DNA from: Globisporangium splendens
Lineage: Eukaryota; Oomycota; Peronosporomycetes; Pythiales; Pythiaceae
Direction: 5' to 3'
Assembly (NCBI GenBank): GCA_006386115.1
Contig: VFIW01000070.1
Coordinates: forward strand, 1 to 64,000
Length of the DNA stretch: 64,000 nucleotides
Shown: positions 1 through 11,970 of the stretch, in pieces
How the letters are laid out: every line of letters starts with the position of its first letter
Numbering within the stretch: the first letter of the stretch is position 1
Made by a program: the position numbers and the translations under genes
The notes under the pieces: model-generated
What the model was told of the DNA's origin: nothing
The model's database searches: none
The model's input: only the letters and a program-made list of their open reading frames with translations

Positions 1-1341
1 CGAGTCGCGCGCAGCGAAAGATGTGACCTCATGTGACCATTGCGCACCATCTGACTTGCGTACAGTACGACACAGTGGTCATGAAAGATCCTAATCGCAT
101 ACGAAAGATCTCTTGGATCTCTCTGTGGAACACAACTGCGTGGGTGGACCAGAAGAGGTGCACAGACGTTGAAACTGATGGGATCCGCTCATCCACTGCG
201 TTAGGTTGTTAGCATGATGCCAAAAGATCCATTCGATCCCAGCGTCAACAACCACCACCAAGAAGAAAAAAGTCAACCATTTGATACACCCGCGCGAGTC
301 AAATAAAAAGAATGACAGGAGCCAACCACCATGGCGTCTGGATACAGTCGTAAGCGCCATCTGCTGTGCCTGCCATTCAACGAACTTTGCAGCATCAGAG
401 ACTTTGGTGGCTGACGGCCTCGTGTCTTATGCTGAGAAAATGGGAGAAACCCAGTCCATCTGGTGGAGCTGCCAATGGCGAAAGACACGCATGTGCTCTC
501 GCATCTGCATATTGTGGGCAGTGGTGCTTTGTTGCTTTGTACCTGGTCCGCTAGGTAGGTGGACCAGAATGAGAGAGGTTGAGAAAGTCAGGTTGACATG
601 GTTTGTCCCATTTTAACCCATGCAGCAAGACGCAAAGACCCGCTTCAGAAAAGCCAGACAGATTGGTTTGCCCCGTTTTATTGCCCCATGCGGTACACCA
701 AGCCCTAGTTTGCAAAGCCCAGATGATGTGATGGAGGATCACTTTGAAAAGGTCGTATTATCTGTTTCATGCAGGTTTGATTCAGAAGGGACACTCGGAG
801 AAAGTCAAACTAAATTAATGATATGGACGGAACATCGAAATGACTTTTAAGCACCATACACGCTATAAAGAGGTTTTTCACCAAGCAGCATCAAGTTTCT
901 TGTTGGCAGCCAGTTTGGCCCTTCTCTTTTGGCCAATCCCCCGGATACAATTTGACAGGGACACTGTCCTACAGCACCTCTCAGCAATCTGCCTTTATAA
1001 TCACCAAGCACTCGACATCGACACACTCGATTTTTTTGCTTCGCTGTAAATACACCTATTTTCATCAAGTTTGATACTGTGGAAATTGATATCTGCTGTG
1101 TATCGCGAAATATACCTGCTGCGTATCTCCACTGCTTTTTCGCCTGGTGCTGAACAGCAGAGAGCGCGCAGCTCTGTCTGTGCACGCGAGCGTCCAGATC
1201 ATCTCGTCGCATCGCGGCAGTGCGTGTATGCGCTCCCGCCGCTCCTCCTCCCTCCATTCGCCCCATCCGACGCTCGCGATCACTCTGCCATTTGCAATCG
1301 ACGAGGAGTTTCGCCCTCGTTCTCTCTATTACTGCAGCACG
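1..1341. other. Intergenic, no gene recognised
   Basis: The open frames here are short, overlap on both strands and show no recognisable domain or signal peptide. The last 200 bases are C/T-rich and lead into the thaumatin-like gene, so they probably hold its promoter and 5' leader. No tRNA, rRNA or repeat array was seen. Confidence 0.5.
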
Positions 1342-2858
1342 ATGCTCGGCGTCTCGCAAGCGCACAAGGCGCTCGTGGCGCTCTTCGCGCTCAATGCCTA
1401 TGCTTATGGCGCTCACGCGACGACGGTGACCATCAAGAACTCGTGCAGCGAGAGCATCCAGCTCTGGGACAACGCGGTGGTGCAGACGATGAGCCCCGGC
1501 GCGACCGCCACGCGCGACCTGCCCATCGGCTTCCACGGCATGTTCCGCGCTGGCGTCAACCCGCAGGCAACACGTACGTCTGCATTTATTATTCATTTGT
1601 TGACTTGTTTGATTGTGTGTGTGTGCCATGCGGTCTCACCGTATAAACTAATGCGTCGTGTGCATCTGCAGTGGCTGAGTTTGCTGTGGAAGGCGGCTTC
1701 CTCTGGTACGACATCAGTATCATCCCGACCGGCCCAAAGTCCGGTCCCGAGTACTGCCCGAGCCTGCAGGCGTGCAAGGATCTGACCGGTGGCGTTGGCT
1801 ACAACATGCCGATGCAGATCGCGCCGAGCGGGTGCCAGACCGTGACGTGCATGAGCGACGGCTGCGTGGACGCGTACCAGTACCCGAAGGACGACACCAA
1901 GACCCACGCGTGCCCCATGAGCAACCCCGTGACGGTGACGTTCTGCCCTGGTGGCTCAGGCGGCTCGCAGTCGTCCACCCCAACGCCAACGACTCAGGCG
2001 CCTACGCCGCAGCCAACCACGCAGGCTCCGACCCCGGTGCCAACGACCCAAGCACCAACGCCAGAGCCAAAGACTCAGGCGCCAACCCCTGAACCTACTA
2101 CTCAGGCACCAACCCCAGAACCTACTACTCAGGCACCAACCCCAGAACCGACGACCCAGGCGCCGACTCCGGAGCCAACGACTGAGGCGCCAACCCCAGA
2201 ACCAACCACCGAAGCGCCAACGCCTGAACCAACCCCAGAACCAACGGCGAGCGACGATGTCCTCGCCATGCTCGGTATCGACCGATCCATGGACGCTCTT
2301 TCCTCGGGATCGGGTGACGCGGAGGTGCAAGGCTCCAGCTCCAGCTCGACTGACGACGACGCCTTCCGCTCGGCTGACGTTGGTTCTGGTTCCGTTGGCT
2401 CGGGCTCCGTTGGCTCGGGCTCCGTCGGCAGCTCTGTCGGCTCTGGTTCCACTGTCTCAGCTGACTCGAGCTATGCTGGTTTCGACACTGTTGGCTCCGA
2501 AGCGAGCGCTGGCAGCGACAACGACCAGAGTCTCGAAGCCGGTGCGCTCACGCCTGCACCAGCGGCGGAGTTCGGCTCGTCGACCTTGAACAGCGTGCGC
2601 CAAGCCGGAGACAGCGCCAGTGGCGGCACCAACGTGTCGGCGCAGACCGCGGAGACCAGCTCCAGCAAAGTCAGCGGCACGCTGCTGACAGTCTTGGCCG
2701 GCGTCGCGTGCGTTGCCGGTGTCGCCGTGTTCGTCACAGCCAAGAAGAAGAAGGCGTTGGAGCAGGAGACCGTGGAGTGCAAGGACTCGGTGCTGTCGGT
2801 GCTGCCAGGCGACGCCGAGGCCATGCTCACGCCGATCGACAACATCCAGTGCATTTAG
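1342..2858 (+). CDS. Membrane-anchored thaumatin-like protein, mucin-like stalk
   Basis: Two exons, 1342..1573 and 1672..2858, give 472 residues; the 98-bp intron starts with GTACGT. Residues 1-26 form a signal peptide. Residues 27 to about 171 match the thaumatin/osmotin fold, with conserved AEF, a Cys-rich DGCxDAYxYPKDD block and a final FCP. Then come a Thr/Pro repeat stalk (about 180-275), a Ser/Gly stretch with GSGSV repeats, a hydrophobic membrane segment (about 414-434) and a Lys-rich tail of 38 residues. Plant and fungal TLPs are usually secreted and bind or cut beta-1,3-glucan; here the layout predicts a surface protein on a glycosylated stalk. Glucanase activity is not shown. The start follows from the signal peptide and the frame into exon 2. 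A second TLP lies 1.45 kb downstream on the same strand. Confidence 0.88.
1978..2253 (+). repeat. In-frame Thr/Pro tandem repeat of the TLP stalk
   Basis: Degenerate 24-bp units encode TQAPTPEP-type octapeptides about ten times in the first TLP gene. Neighbouring units are almost identical while outer ones differ at third positions, as expected from local slippage. Such Thr/Pro tracts are typical O-glycosylated stalks. Confidence 0.85.
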
Positions 2859-4313
2859 ACTCGTCCCCCCCCCCATACGAATGAAGTGTGGCGCGGGCGG
2901 GCCAGCAACTCTCGACCAATCGAATCACACTCTCTTTCCATGTCGGATTGTTTTTTTTGGGAAGTTAAATATTATGCACGTCTTTATATGTTCATGTCTC
3001 CATCCCATTCTCCTTTTACTTGATCCCATCGCAATGGAGCTCTTTGTGCTCTTCGTGCATGAAAATGAGGACGAACTCATTGGAGAGAGAGAGAGAGAGA
3101 CACACACATGGGAAAGGTTGGTACATACCGAGTGTTTATTGTAAGAGAAGCATGAACGCATTAATGATGAATGCTGAAGTACGTCGAGGAAAAGCACCGA
3201 GAGAGAATGCGATTCAAGAGAGCAAGAGTGGCGCATGCTCATTTTAGGAACGATCACGAACTTCAACTAGGCATGCCGGAGGATGCGAGGCACACAGAGG
3301 AGCTAATACAATCTCATCAATGCACATTCGGTTCGCATTTGCAGCTCCTCACACTGTCGGCACATTGTAGCATGCTCATTCAGTGGAGTGGTGCAGCGCA
3401 TAGAGTCGCAGAATGCGAGCCTTTCCCTCATGTGTTGTGGATAGTCTTCCGGCATTGGTGTGTCCTGGTTGATCTGTCGTGTTTTGTTCGTTGTTTAATC
3501 AGAGTGTCCTCTTTGCGAATTCTTGGAAAGTGCAACAATTTATCACTAATCACAGTAGACAAATGTTCCATAACGGGCATTCAAGGACCAAAGAGATTGA
3601 TTTGTGCGATTGTGTTTGCTAACTGTCACTTGACGCTGGTGCATCACCGTTGCTCGAGTAAAACGAGCCAAAATTTGCAATACCTGTATAGATCAATTCG
3701 CAGTGTGATTTTATAGGCGTACTTAGACAAACTGCATGCATGATCTCACCTGTTGACCTGTGTAAAATAGTACAATCTGTTCGGCACGTTGTGCGGATCT
3801 GTGAGTAACTCTGCAACCCGATTCGCTTATCGCTCTGCAATGCGGGAGGGGGCAAAGAAACCACGAAAACGACCATCACTCTAGCCAGTTCCACCATTTT
3901 CGTTCGAAGATCCGACTCCATAACCGCTGTTCCTTCTCCACTCAATACCCTCAAACATTAATCCCTTCCTCATTCGTTCTATAAACCGATGCAAGTGTTC
4001 TCTTTTCTGCTCCATTTGGCATCATGTTTTCGAAAAGCGCCGGCGTTCCGCGCTGACAGGTCGCTTTCCTGTTGCACTCAGTCGGAACGCAGACGAGCCA
4101 TTTTCTCAAGCATAAACGGCGCAGGGTCTGGTGCAACAGCACACCAGAAGCAAGGTCTCACCTCGCTTTGCTTTGTGTATCGCTCGCTTCGTCCGCGGCG
4201 TCTGTCGTCCGCATTGCGCGATTGCCCCAGTTCTGCGGGAAGAAAACGAAGAAGAGGCGTTCTTGCGCATTGTTGTTCTACTTTTCATTCCCCACGTGCG
4301 CGCGCTTCCAGTA
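2859..4313. other. Intergenic between the two TLP genes
   Basis: About 1.45 kb without a convincing gene. It holds a short GA/CA microsatellite near 3084-3108 and short unrelated frames. A pyrimidine-rich TTTTCATTCCCC element near 4282-4293, just before the second TLP start, resembles an oomycete initiator. Confidence 0.5.
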
Positions 4314-5460
4314 ATGACGCCGCCATTCCGCCGACGCAGGATGCTAATGCGCATGCTAATGGCAGCCGCCTTAATGGCGACAGTGGCGGGCGGCACGGCG
4401 GTCCACGTGGTCAACCACTGCGTCGACGCCATGAAGCTCTACGACGGACAGAACCTCACGCGCATCGCCGAGAACGCGAGCGTGACGTTCGATCTCCACG
4501 CCGGCAGCATCCGCGCGTACCGCTACGGCATCACGACCCAGGCCACGCGTACGTCCATGCGTGTCCTTCTATGTATCTGATGCATCTGTGGCGCTCATTC
4601 TGTTTGTGTGCGTGTGACCGTACGTAGTGGCGGAGTTCTCGGTGGACGCGTTTAACAAGACGTGGTTCGACATCAGCATCATCCCGACGGGACCCTTGAG
4701 CGGAGTAAGCGCCGCCTCCTGTTATTTTTTCATTTGACAGAGCCGTCCATGCAAAACGCTCTTGTACTAAAATTAACTGTGCATGTGTTCAGCCGAAGCA
4801 CTGCATGACCCTCGAGGACTGCAAGACGCTCACGGGCGGCGTGGGCTTCAATGTGCCGCTGCAGATCACACCGAAAGTGACCTACGCGAGCGACAACTGC
4901 CGCAAACTCGTGTGCCTCGCCGACGGCTGCGACGACGCGTACCAGTTCCCGCAGCAGGACGAGAAGACGCACTCGTGCGGCGCAGGCGTCGAGTTCCAAG
5001 TCGTCTTCTGTCCGTCCACAGCCGGTACGTTCATATTTCTATGACGTAAACCACTAGATCGAGGTGCATGGACTAAACCTGAGAATGTCTGTTGGCTTTG
5101 GCATTGGTCTCAGACACGGAGACTGACTGGAGCCTGCCTGGCTACTGGGTCGACGACGACGCCAGCAAGAAAGCGCTGGAGAGCGGCGTGCTCGTCGGCG
5201 ATACCAATTCCGTACCGACGGTGACGACGTCCGCGCCGACACCAGCGGTCTCTGAAGTCATCACGCGGTCTACTTCAGCTGACGATTCGTCGGCGGCAGC
5301 GTACGTCGCCGGGGCACTCGGTGGTACCGTCGTGTGCATCGTGTGCGTCGCGCTTATCGTGCGGTACCGACGGCGCGTGGTCGCCGATGTGCACTACCAC
5401 TGGCCCGACCGACGCAGCTCCGACGCCATTTCCTTTGTCTCGGCCAAGGATATCATTTAG
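4314..5460 (+). CDS. Membrane-anchored thaumatin-like protein (second copy)
   Basis: Four exons (4314..4548, 4628..4704, 4793..5024, 5114..5460) give 296 residues. The N-terminus is Arg-rich followed by a hydrophobic run (signal peptide); an in-frame ATG at 4341 is an alternative start. The TLP domain has AEF, the Cys-rich DGCxDAYxFPQQD block and FCP. A short Thr/Ser linker leads to a membrane segment (about 242-264) and a basic cytoplasmic tail of 32 residues. The first intron sits at the same codon and phase as in the upstream TLP, inside the codon before AEF, so the genes are paralogues. It lacks the long Thr/Pro stalk. It is probably a wall-facing glucan-interacting surface protein; enzymatic activity is unproven. 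Confidence 0.85.
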
Positions 5461-5786
5461 GAGAGAGGTGGGATGAGAGAAAGAGAATTATTTAACGCCC
5501 GACGCAATTTTCGATGGTCCGGCGCGCCAAAATGAAGCAAAAGTTAGAGATCAGACCAAGCTCCGACGTTGTTCAAAGCTTAGAAGGAGAGTCGACGAGA
5601 CAAAGGTAGAGCGTGTATACTATATATACTCGATAGAAAATAGATCGTAATTGACGCACTTGAGGCTGTTGTGCGTTGGCTCTCTGACCTCCAGTTATTT
5701 TCGGGTGTGCTGGCGTCGTTTTCACAGGTGCTGGTGATCCATTTTGAAGCGCTCCTGACGCCTGAACGAACGACGCGCTGAGTCTA

Positions 5787-7429
5787 ATGGGCAATCGACA
5801 GTCGTCTCAGGATGCGTTCGTGGATGTGCTGCCATCGACAAAGAAGAAGGTACCATCGGCCTCGGTCGTGGCCAAGACGAACGGCGTGAGCAAGAGTCCA
5901 GTCGACCATGATGCTCAACAATCGTCACGCCCTCTAAGCCAAGAGAAAGAGGCTCCAAGAGCTTTTGATGAGGCGAATCCCCAAATTTCTTCAGCCTCCT
6001 TACGTATCCAACCCCCAGCGCATACACTGCTCCACGATAAACTTCAGGTTCCTATGCCAACAATGACAACGTCCACACAAGAAGAAAACAAAACAGCCGA
6101 TAGATTTCTGATCCCCGAAAGTGTGCGCAAATCCAGGATCCTAGACGAATTCGCGGATGTGTGCTCGGAGATTGTCCCCGAGTTCCTTTACGTGAGCAAT
6201 GTCGCCGTCGCGAGTGACATGAGTCTATTGCGAGCACTCGGGATCACGCGCGTCGTGAGCTGTTATAAGGAATTGTGTGCCGAGGCTGCTGCTGCTCCCT
6301 CTCAGGAAAGAGGTGATGCAGCGTTCCGTTCGAAGCTTCAAATTCTTGAGCTCGCGCTTCGCGACGACACTCGAGAAGATCTCATGTGGTTTTTCTACCA
6401 AGTGATCGATTTTATCAATGATGCACGGCGATCTGTGGCTGGCAAAGTGCTCATCCATTGCCATCAGGGCATCTCTCGCTCCTGTGCGTTTGCCGTCGCG
6501 TACATCACGCATCAACAGCAGCAAAATCACCACGAAGAGGATGCCCCTCTCAGTTTCCGCGACGCGTTGGCGTTTGTGAAAGACAAGTGGCCGATCGCGA
6601 GCCCCAACACCGCGTTCCTGTATCAACTCATCGCCTGGGAGCAGGAATTCGCCTCGTTCACTGCATTCTTGCAAGATATGCCATCGCGGAATGTGTTGTA
6701 CCGTCTTGCGCCGCACGCTGCGCATGATCCCGAGACGTTGGTCTTGAAAACGTGCTGCTACGCCGTTAATCCGGAAAGAGCTACCGCCAGCGCAACGCAG
6801 CAATCACCTGTCGTGATCACGTGCGACGCGAGCTCGTGGCGTCCGATCGTGTGGTCCAGAGGCATTTTCGTGTTTATGAGCTCTCCGCAAGAGGTGACGA
6901 TCTGGAAAGGATACGCGTGCGACATCGTGAATGGTGTCGCCGAAGCGAAACGCCATGTGGAGCGCATGATTCGTGTTCGATTGTCATTTCTTTCCCGTGG
7001 AGACGCCAACGATCAGGAAAATGCTGCACTGCATGAGGTCAACATTGTTGAAATCGACGAGACATCAGAGAATGACAATGCCGTGCGAGATTGTGATCAC
7101 TTTGGGTGCGCGGAAGAACTGGCGTGGATGCAAAAGAAGGATCGTGGGATCAGTTGACCGAGTACGATTCCGAGGATTTGACGTCCGGCGACGCGTTCCT
7201 GTTGTATGTTCCTTCGCCCGAGATTGCGAGCTGCTCCCATTATCTGTGGATTGGTAGCGCGTGCGTTGCAGTGGAAGACGCGCTGATTAAGCTCGCGATG
7301 CTACAAGTAATGGACGTGCAAAGGCATGTGTCTGCTAGCTCCACCGCCCAAACTACTGCAGTACCAGTGATCGAGAGAGAACGCGAAGAAAGCGAGCAGT
7401 TCTGGAACGCATTCGAGCAAGGCTACTAA
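5787..7429 (+). CDS. Dual-specificity phosphatase with gelsolin-like C-terminus
   Basis: The N-terminus MGNRQSS is a good N-myristoylation signal, suggesting membrane attachment. The catalytic loop HCHQGISRS (residues 224-232, nucleophile Cys225) marks an active dual-specificity phosphatase; the general-acid Asp is probably in the ALRDDTRED segment. The C-terminal half resembles gelsolin-type repeats, an arrangement known from plant MKP1, so MAP-kinase dephosphorylation is a reasonable guess. The first frame ends at 7157, but clear homologous sequence (YDSEDL, YLWIG, FWNAFEQGY) continues in another frame to 7429. No acceptable intron of the right phase was found around 7090-7155. One missing base near 7139 would explain the break, either as an assembly error or a real frameshift. 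Confidence 0.8.
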
Positions 7430-7551
7430 TAGAAAACCTCTTTTCTCTCTCGCGTGTGGAGGGGAGCATACCCTAGCAAACTTCCTTTCTACTGGGCAAA
7501 TTCGCGACACAACAATTCAAGATCTATCGATTGTTTTCTTCATTCTTCTTT

Positions 7552-10500
7552 TCAAATTGCACCGGTCTGTGGCTTGGTGCGTGGCAGTGCTGCTGCTTTC
7601 GCAGGCGATTGTCCCGTCATCATGGCGCGGATCTCAACGAGCAGGCAGCTCACGGCGTCGGAAAACGTGACGACATCGTGGTGGAACGGGTCCACGGTCG
7701 CCAATAACTTGTCTGTCGCAGCGTCGCTCTGTTGAGGACATTCAAGAAAATGTGCATAAACGGGGAGCGTCCACGTCACGTGGACATTATCAACAGCAAT
7801 ATCCGAGATGAGAAGAGCACAACGAAATGGTACCTTTGTCGGTGCGATCTCGCGCACGATCGCACCAAACGACTCCTGTTTGTTGGCAAGGCAGCAATCA
7901 AGCAGGTGGTCGTGCATACAAGCGATGAGTCATTAGATCTCGGAGGACACGCCAGCATGGTATGAACTTACATGGTTGATGACTCCAACGTGCTCGGTGT
8001 CGTATCTCTCAAAGATGGCGCGAAAACCCTCGGGCAGCTTCCGGCGGCCCTGCAACTGGTAGTCGTACAGCACTTGCTCGAACACGGTGAAGAGCAGCGC
8101 CGTCTGATCTTTTGCTGCTCCCGTCACAGCAGTCGGTCTTCGGCGGTTGCTACCGCCTAATGTCTTCGACACCTTTGTCGATGGCACGACTGCTGCCGTT
8201 GCGGCTTTGCCTTGTGGTGGTGGACTCTTTGTGGCTTTCCAGGTCTCTGCTCTCCGTCGAACGAGACGAAGCAGCGTTGCGCTCTATGCATGAGGAAAAC
8301 CAACAGCTCAATGGTTAGTCAAGGCAACGTACCCAATAACATAACGCCAGACACACACGTACATCCTGCGGATCGTAGAGGTACGTGAGCATTTCATGCC
8401 ATTCTTCCTCGTAGATCACGTTTTGCAACCGCGTCTGCACGAGTGTCGCAATCGCCGTTTCCTGTTTCATCGGATACTTCGCCTGGAAATACGCGCGCAA
8501 CAAGTCCACGAGCGCCTGCTGAAGCTTCTTCTTGATGCTCACGGACGCTTCGTCGACCTGGTTGTGCAGCAGCGCGAGAAACACCGCGGCGTCGTTTCCC
8601 TGTACTGCGAATTGCTTACAGCCTTTCCAGATCGCGCTCGACCGTGAGCGCGTGGAGCCCAAAGCGCTGATTCAAGTACGTGTACATGTGCTGCTCCATG
8701 ATCTCTCGCGGTGCGCCGACATCAAAGCACTTGGTGTCGTACTTCTGCTTCGATGCTGTGATGCAGTGGATGAGATCGACGAGCTGCTTGAGCGTGAGGC
8801 TGCGGATACGAGTCGCTGTTGGGACCATAACTGCTGTCGTTGCAACAGCAACAGTCGAGCCACTGTGTCGGGTACAAGTGTCTCCGTGTGGAGGAGAGGC
8901 AGGTCCGATCTGAATCGCAACTTTGCTGCTACTAGAAGTCGCAAAATTGTCCAAAGTCGGGAACGCATTTGCTGCGCTGGTTGTCGATGGAATCCTCGTA
9001 TTTGTGATTGCCGTGGTAGCAGTAGACCGCTTCCGTATTCGTCGCACTGCTGCTTGAGTTGGTCCACTGGAAGCATAGGCATGCCCGTGCTGCTCCGTTG
9101 TGTGGCTGGGGCTGCTTCGTACCCCCGCTTCAGCGACCAGCTCTCTTGCTCGACGAGCTCGCGTTGAGCTTTTTCTTGCTGCAGCCTTGTTTGCACAGCT
9201 TCCAGGTCGCTTTCGAGGCTTTCGGCGACTTCGAGCAGCACTTTCATCTGGTGTTGGTGGTCACTGTTGCTGTCCTCGGACCGGGAAGCTGCTTGAGATT
9301 GTGCCGCGGCAACCGTTGCTTGCTGCCGCTGCAGCGCGACGAGCACATCCTTTTGCATCTGCAGCAGTTGCGCAAACGCGTTGCCCAGTGTCCCGTCCAC
9401 ACCGCTCGCTTTCTCGACGCCGTAGAGTCCGCACACTTCGAGCAGATTCCAGCGCGTCTGCAGCATCGCGATGCTTTTCTTCATCGCATCGATAGTCGGC
9501 GACTTGTTTACGTGGTTGCTGGTGCTGCTGCTTTGAACGTGCTCGCTTTCCTGTTGGCTCAATTGCGACGCGAGTTTGTCGACATGGCGGTCGAGCTGTT
9601 CGTAGACCATGAGCTGCTGCTGGCTGGAGGCAGAGTCTTTGTTCTAGTCGCACTGGTGGAACGCCTTGACCACAGTCTTCAATTGCGACAAGAGAGCCTC
9701 TGTTGCCGGTGACAGCAGCGGCTGCGACGTTGCTTTTGCCAAGGCGCTGCTCGTTGCCGACGGATCGTTGCCTCTTGGAGCTGCGGCTCGACCTCCTCTG
9801 TCCTCGCAATGGCTCGTTTGTGATTTCAAGAGTTTGTGCCAGTCGGTCTTGTCGTCGGAAATGGCCGCAGGTAGCTCCGTTGGTCGCACGCTCGTGGTCT
9901 TCTTCATTGTGGACCCCTTCGTGGTCACAGCTGCGGGGTTCGAAAATCCCCGGGTGCGCCGTTTTCTTGCTGCTGGGGTGCTACTGGTGTGTTGTGTATC
10001 CCCCTCATCGTCCTCTTTGGCGTGGTGCTCCATCTTGAGGTTGGCAAACTGCAGGCGAAGCGTACGCTTGTCCTGTGGAGGCGTGATCGTAGGTAAGCCT
10101 GTGTGAGCCGTGGTCATCGAGCCATCCCCATCTGCGGACGAATTGGACGCTGTCGATGGGGACAAAAGGATCGTCGAGAGCGCGTGAACGTGCTTGATAG
10201 GCGAATCTGACAGCAGATTTTGTGGTAGCGGCAAAGCGGGACTCGACAGCGGCGTGCCGTTCAGGATGCGCAGCTTTGGCAGCATCACGAGCAGCAATTT
10301 CTCCTCAGTGGGCAACTTGAGCGTCACACTGAGCGACTTCAGGGAGCCGCACTTCTGGAGGATCTCGCCCACGTTCGCGGCGGATCGGAATTTGTTGCGT
10401 GTGATGTCCAGTGCCACCAACTTTGACAGCAAGAACCTGAAATCCGCGGGCAGCGTCTCGAGTTCGTTGTCGCTGAGGTCGAGATGGCGGATATTGGCAA

Positions 10501-10621
10501 AGTGAAACTGCAGGTACTCCATCTCGACGTCAATCTGCTCGAGGCGTCGGCTTCGCAGACTGATGCGCTCGGTGTCTGGCTCCGTATTGAACAGCTCCTG
10601 TAGCTCTTCGAGCGCGCTCAT
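7552..10621 (-). CDS. LRR, coiled-coil and EF-hand protein, probably flagellar; two frame lesions
   Basis: Best model, 5' to 3' on the minus strand: 10621..9048, 8931..8363, 8283..7972, 7875..7834, 7728..7552, with GT-AG introns of 116, 79, 96 and 105 bp. The N-terminus has leucine-rich repeats (HLDLSDNELETLP and following units). A basic, low-complexity stretch and Gln-rich coiled coils come next, then a conserved helical block and an EF-hand whose loop begins DTEHVGVINHESF. I do not recognise a named family; this domain set plus the dynein-assembly neighbour suggests an axonemal or basal-body protein. Lesions: an in-frame TAG at 9644-9646, with good coding sequence in the same frame on both sides, and a one-base frame change near 8640 in a GCGC run. 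A small 3n intron over the TAG cannot be excluded. Confidence 0.65.
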
Positions 10622-11112
10622 GATGCTCCACGGTTCCAGTGAGAAGATGACTTGAACGAAAGTGATGCGGCAGCCTCGCAGGACAACGAACGAGGCGATT
10701 TGATCGCAAGGGGGAACTCACAGCACGCTCGAAATGAAAAAGTTGAGCCCAAAGTTGTTTCTGAGGAGCGAGTCTGAAATAGAACACACGCTTTCAAATG
10801 GAGCATCTGAGTGAAACTACACTTGATACGCCCTCGACTTAAGGAAACGGGTGCAATAAAGCGCGAGAGATGAAGCCACGACAATGTCAGGTGACTCGTT
10901 TCCTTGACATGCATGTAATGGGGACTTGGCTTGTTTGAGTTGGAGAGGTGCCATTCGCTGCGCGTGCCCGAGTCCAAACTCAGCAGACCTTGCTTGAAAG
11001 GACGTGAGATCATGAAAGGACGCAGTCTAGGGAGTTAGATAGCGACTCGGCCACTTTACCTCTCTAGGTACAGAAGCGTCCAAGGCAAGACCAAGAAGGC
11101 AGCAAGACGCAT
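10622..11112. promoter_or_regulatory. Shared divergent promoter region (inferred)
   Basis: These 491 bp separate the start codons of two divergently transcribed genes, the LRR/EF-hand gene and the dynein assembly factor. Overlapping frames on the minus strand look non-coding. A shared control region would fit two cilium-related genes, but no specific binding site was recognised. Confidence 0.35.
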
Positions 11113-11970
11113 ATGGGTGGCGCGGCGGATATTCTCGCGCTCAGTGAGCTCATCAGCGGCCACCAGGAAGCGTACGATGAATGCACGTACGAGGAGCAGC
11201 GGCAGTTGGCGCAGCTCACGCCGTCAACCGTCGGTGGTGCTGCGAACGCCCCAGAAGGCGAGAGAGGAGGCAGAAAGATGGCTTGTTAGGTCCAGCAGCG
11301 CTGTTGTGCTGGATGGTTTCTAATGCATCGTTTCGCATGTCATGTGTGGGTGCAGTGGCGAGGCCAATTGGACAGATTAAACCGGTGGACCCAAGGGCGA
11401 TCTGGAACTTGGACGAAGTACCCAGCGACGACGAAGACGACGATGCGTATGGAACGCGGTCACGACCGAAGTACGTCCAACGCAAGGCTCTCTCCATGCT
11501 GAACACAATGGCGCTATCAGTAATGCTGATCCTCCTCTCTGTTCTCTCTCTCTCTCCCTTGTCTCTTCACGCAGTTTTGAGATTCTGTACAAGCAGAATG
11601 TGATGGCAGAGGACGTGTTTCTCAACCTCAGCGACAAGGATCTGTCGTCTGCGCATTGCGAAGCCATGGTCGTGCGCATCGAGTGCCCAAACCACCGCCA
11701 AGACGACATTGAACCCGACGTGAAGAAGCAAAAGCTGCTGCTCCAGTCTTCGTCTCTGTACGTGAGCGGAGTTGCTTATGGCTGTGAGCGAATTCACAGC
11801 TCTGTTAATAGCAGAACCGAGCCGATAATTGTGTGTTTCTTTTGCTATATCCCAGGAAATTGTCTCTTTACTTGCCTCACCCCGTGCGACACCAAGATGG
11901 CCACGCGAAATGGGACCCGAAGAAGCAAACGCTCACGATCTCGCTCCCGATCATTCGCGGTGAATGGTGA
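11113..11970 (+). CDS. DNAAF6: Axonemal dynein assembly factor DNAAF6 (PIH1D3)
   Basis: Four exons: 11113 to about 11284, 11356..11470, 11575..11757, 11856..11970, giving about 194 residues; human PIH1D3 is 214. Exon 2 carries the family motif IWNLDEVP followed by an acidic DDEDDD run. Exon 3 begins FEILYKQ and includes the CS-like fold, and the last exon reads KLSLYLPHPV...KWDPKKQTLTISLPIIR, typical of this HSP90 co-chaperone family. It helps fold outer and inner arm dyneins in the cytoplasm before transport into the flagellum. Two donors are canonical GTACGT; the first donor is weak (GTTAGG at 11285, alternatives at 11234 or 11237), so the end of exon 1 is uncertain. It is head-to-head with the LRR/EF-hand gene. 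Confidence 0.82.

Noticed and set aside
8936..9040. Third open frame in the LRR gene (coding-like 35 codons)
   Set aside because: It lies within a GT-AG interval (8932..9047) that restores phase between the flanking exons, so it is more likely intron.
10618..11013. 131-codon minus-strand frame upstream of the LRR gene
   Set aside because: Runs through the presumed promoter, has no motif and would add an unsupported extension.
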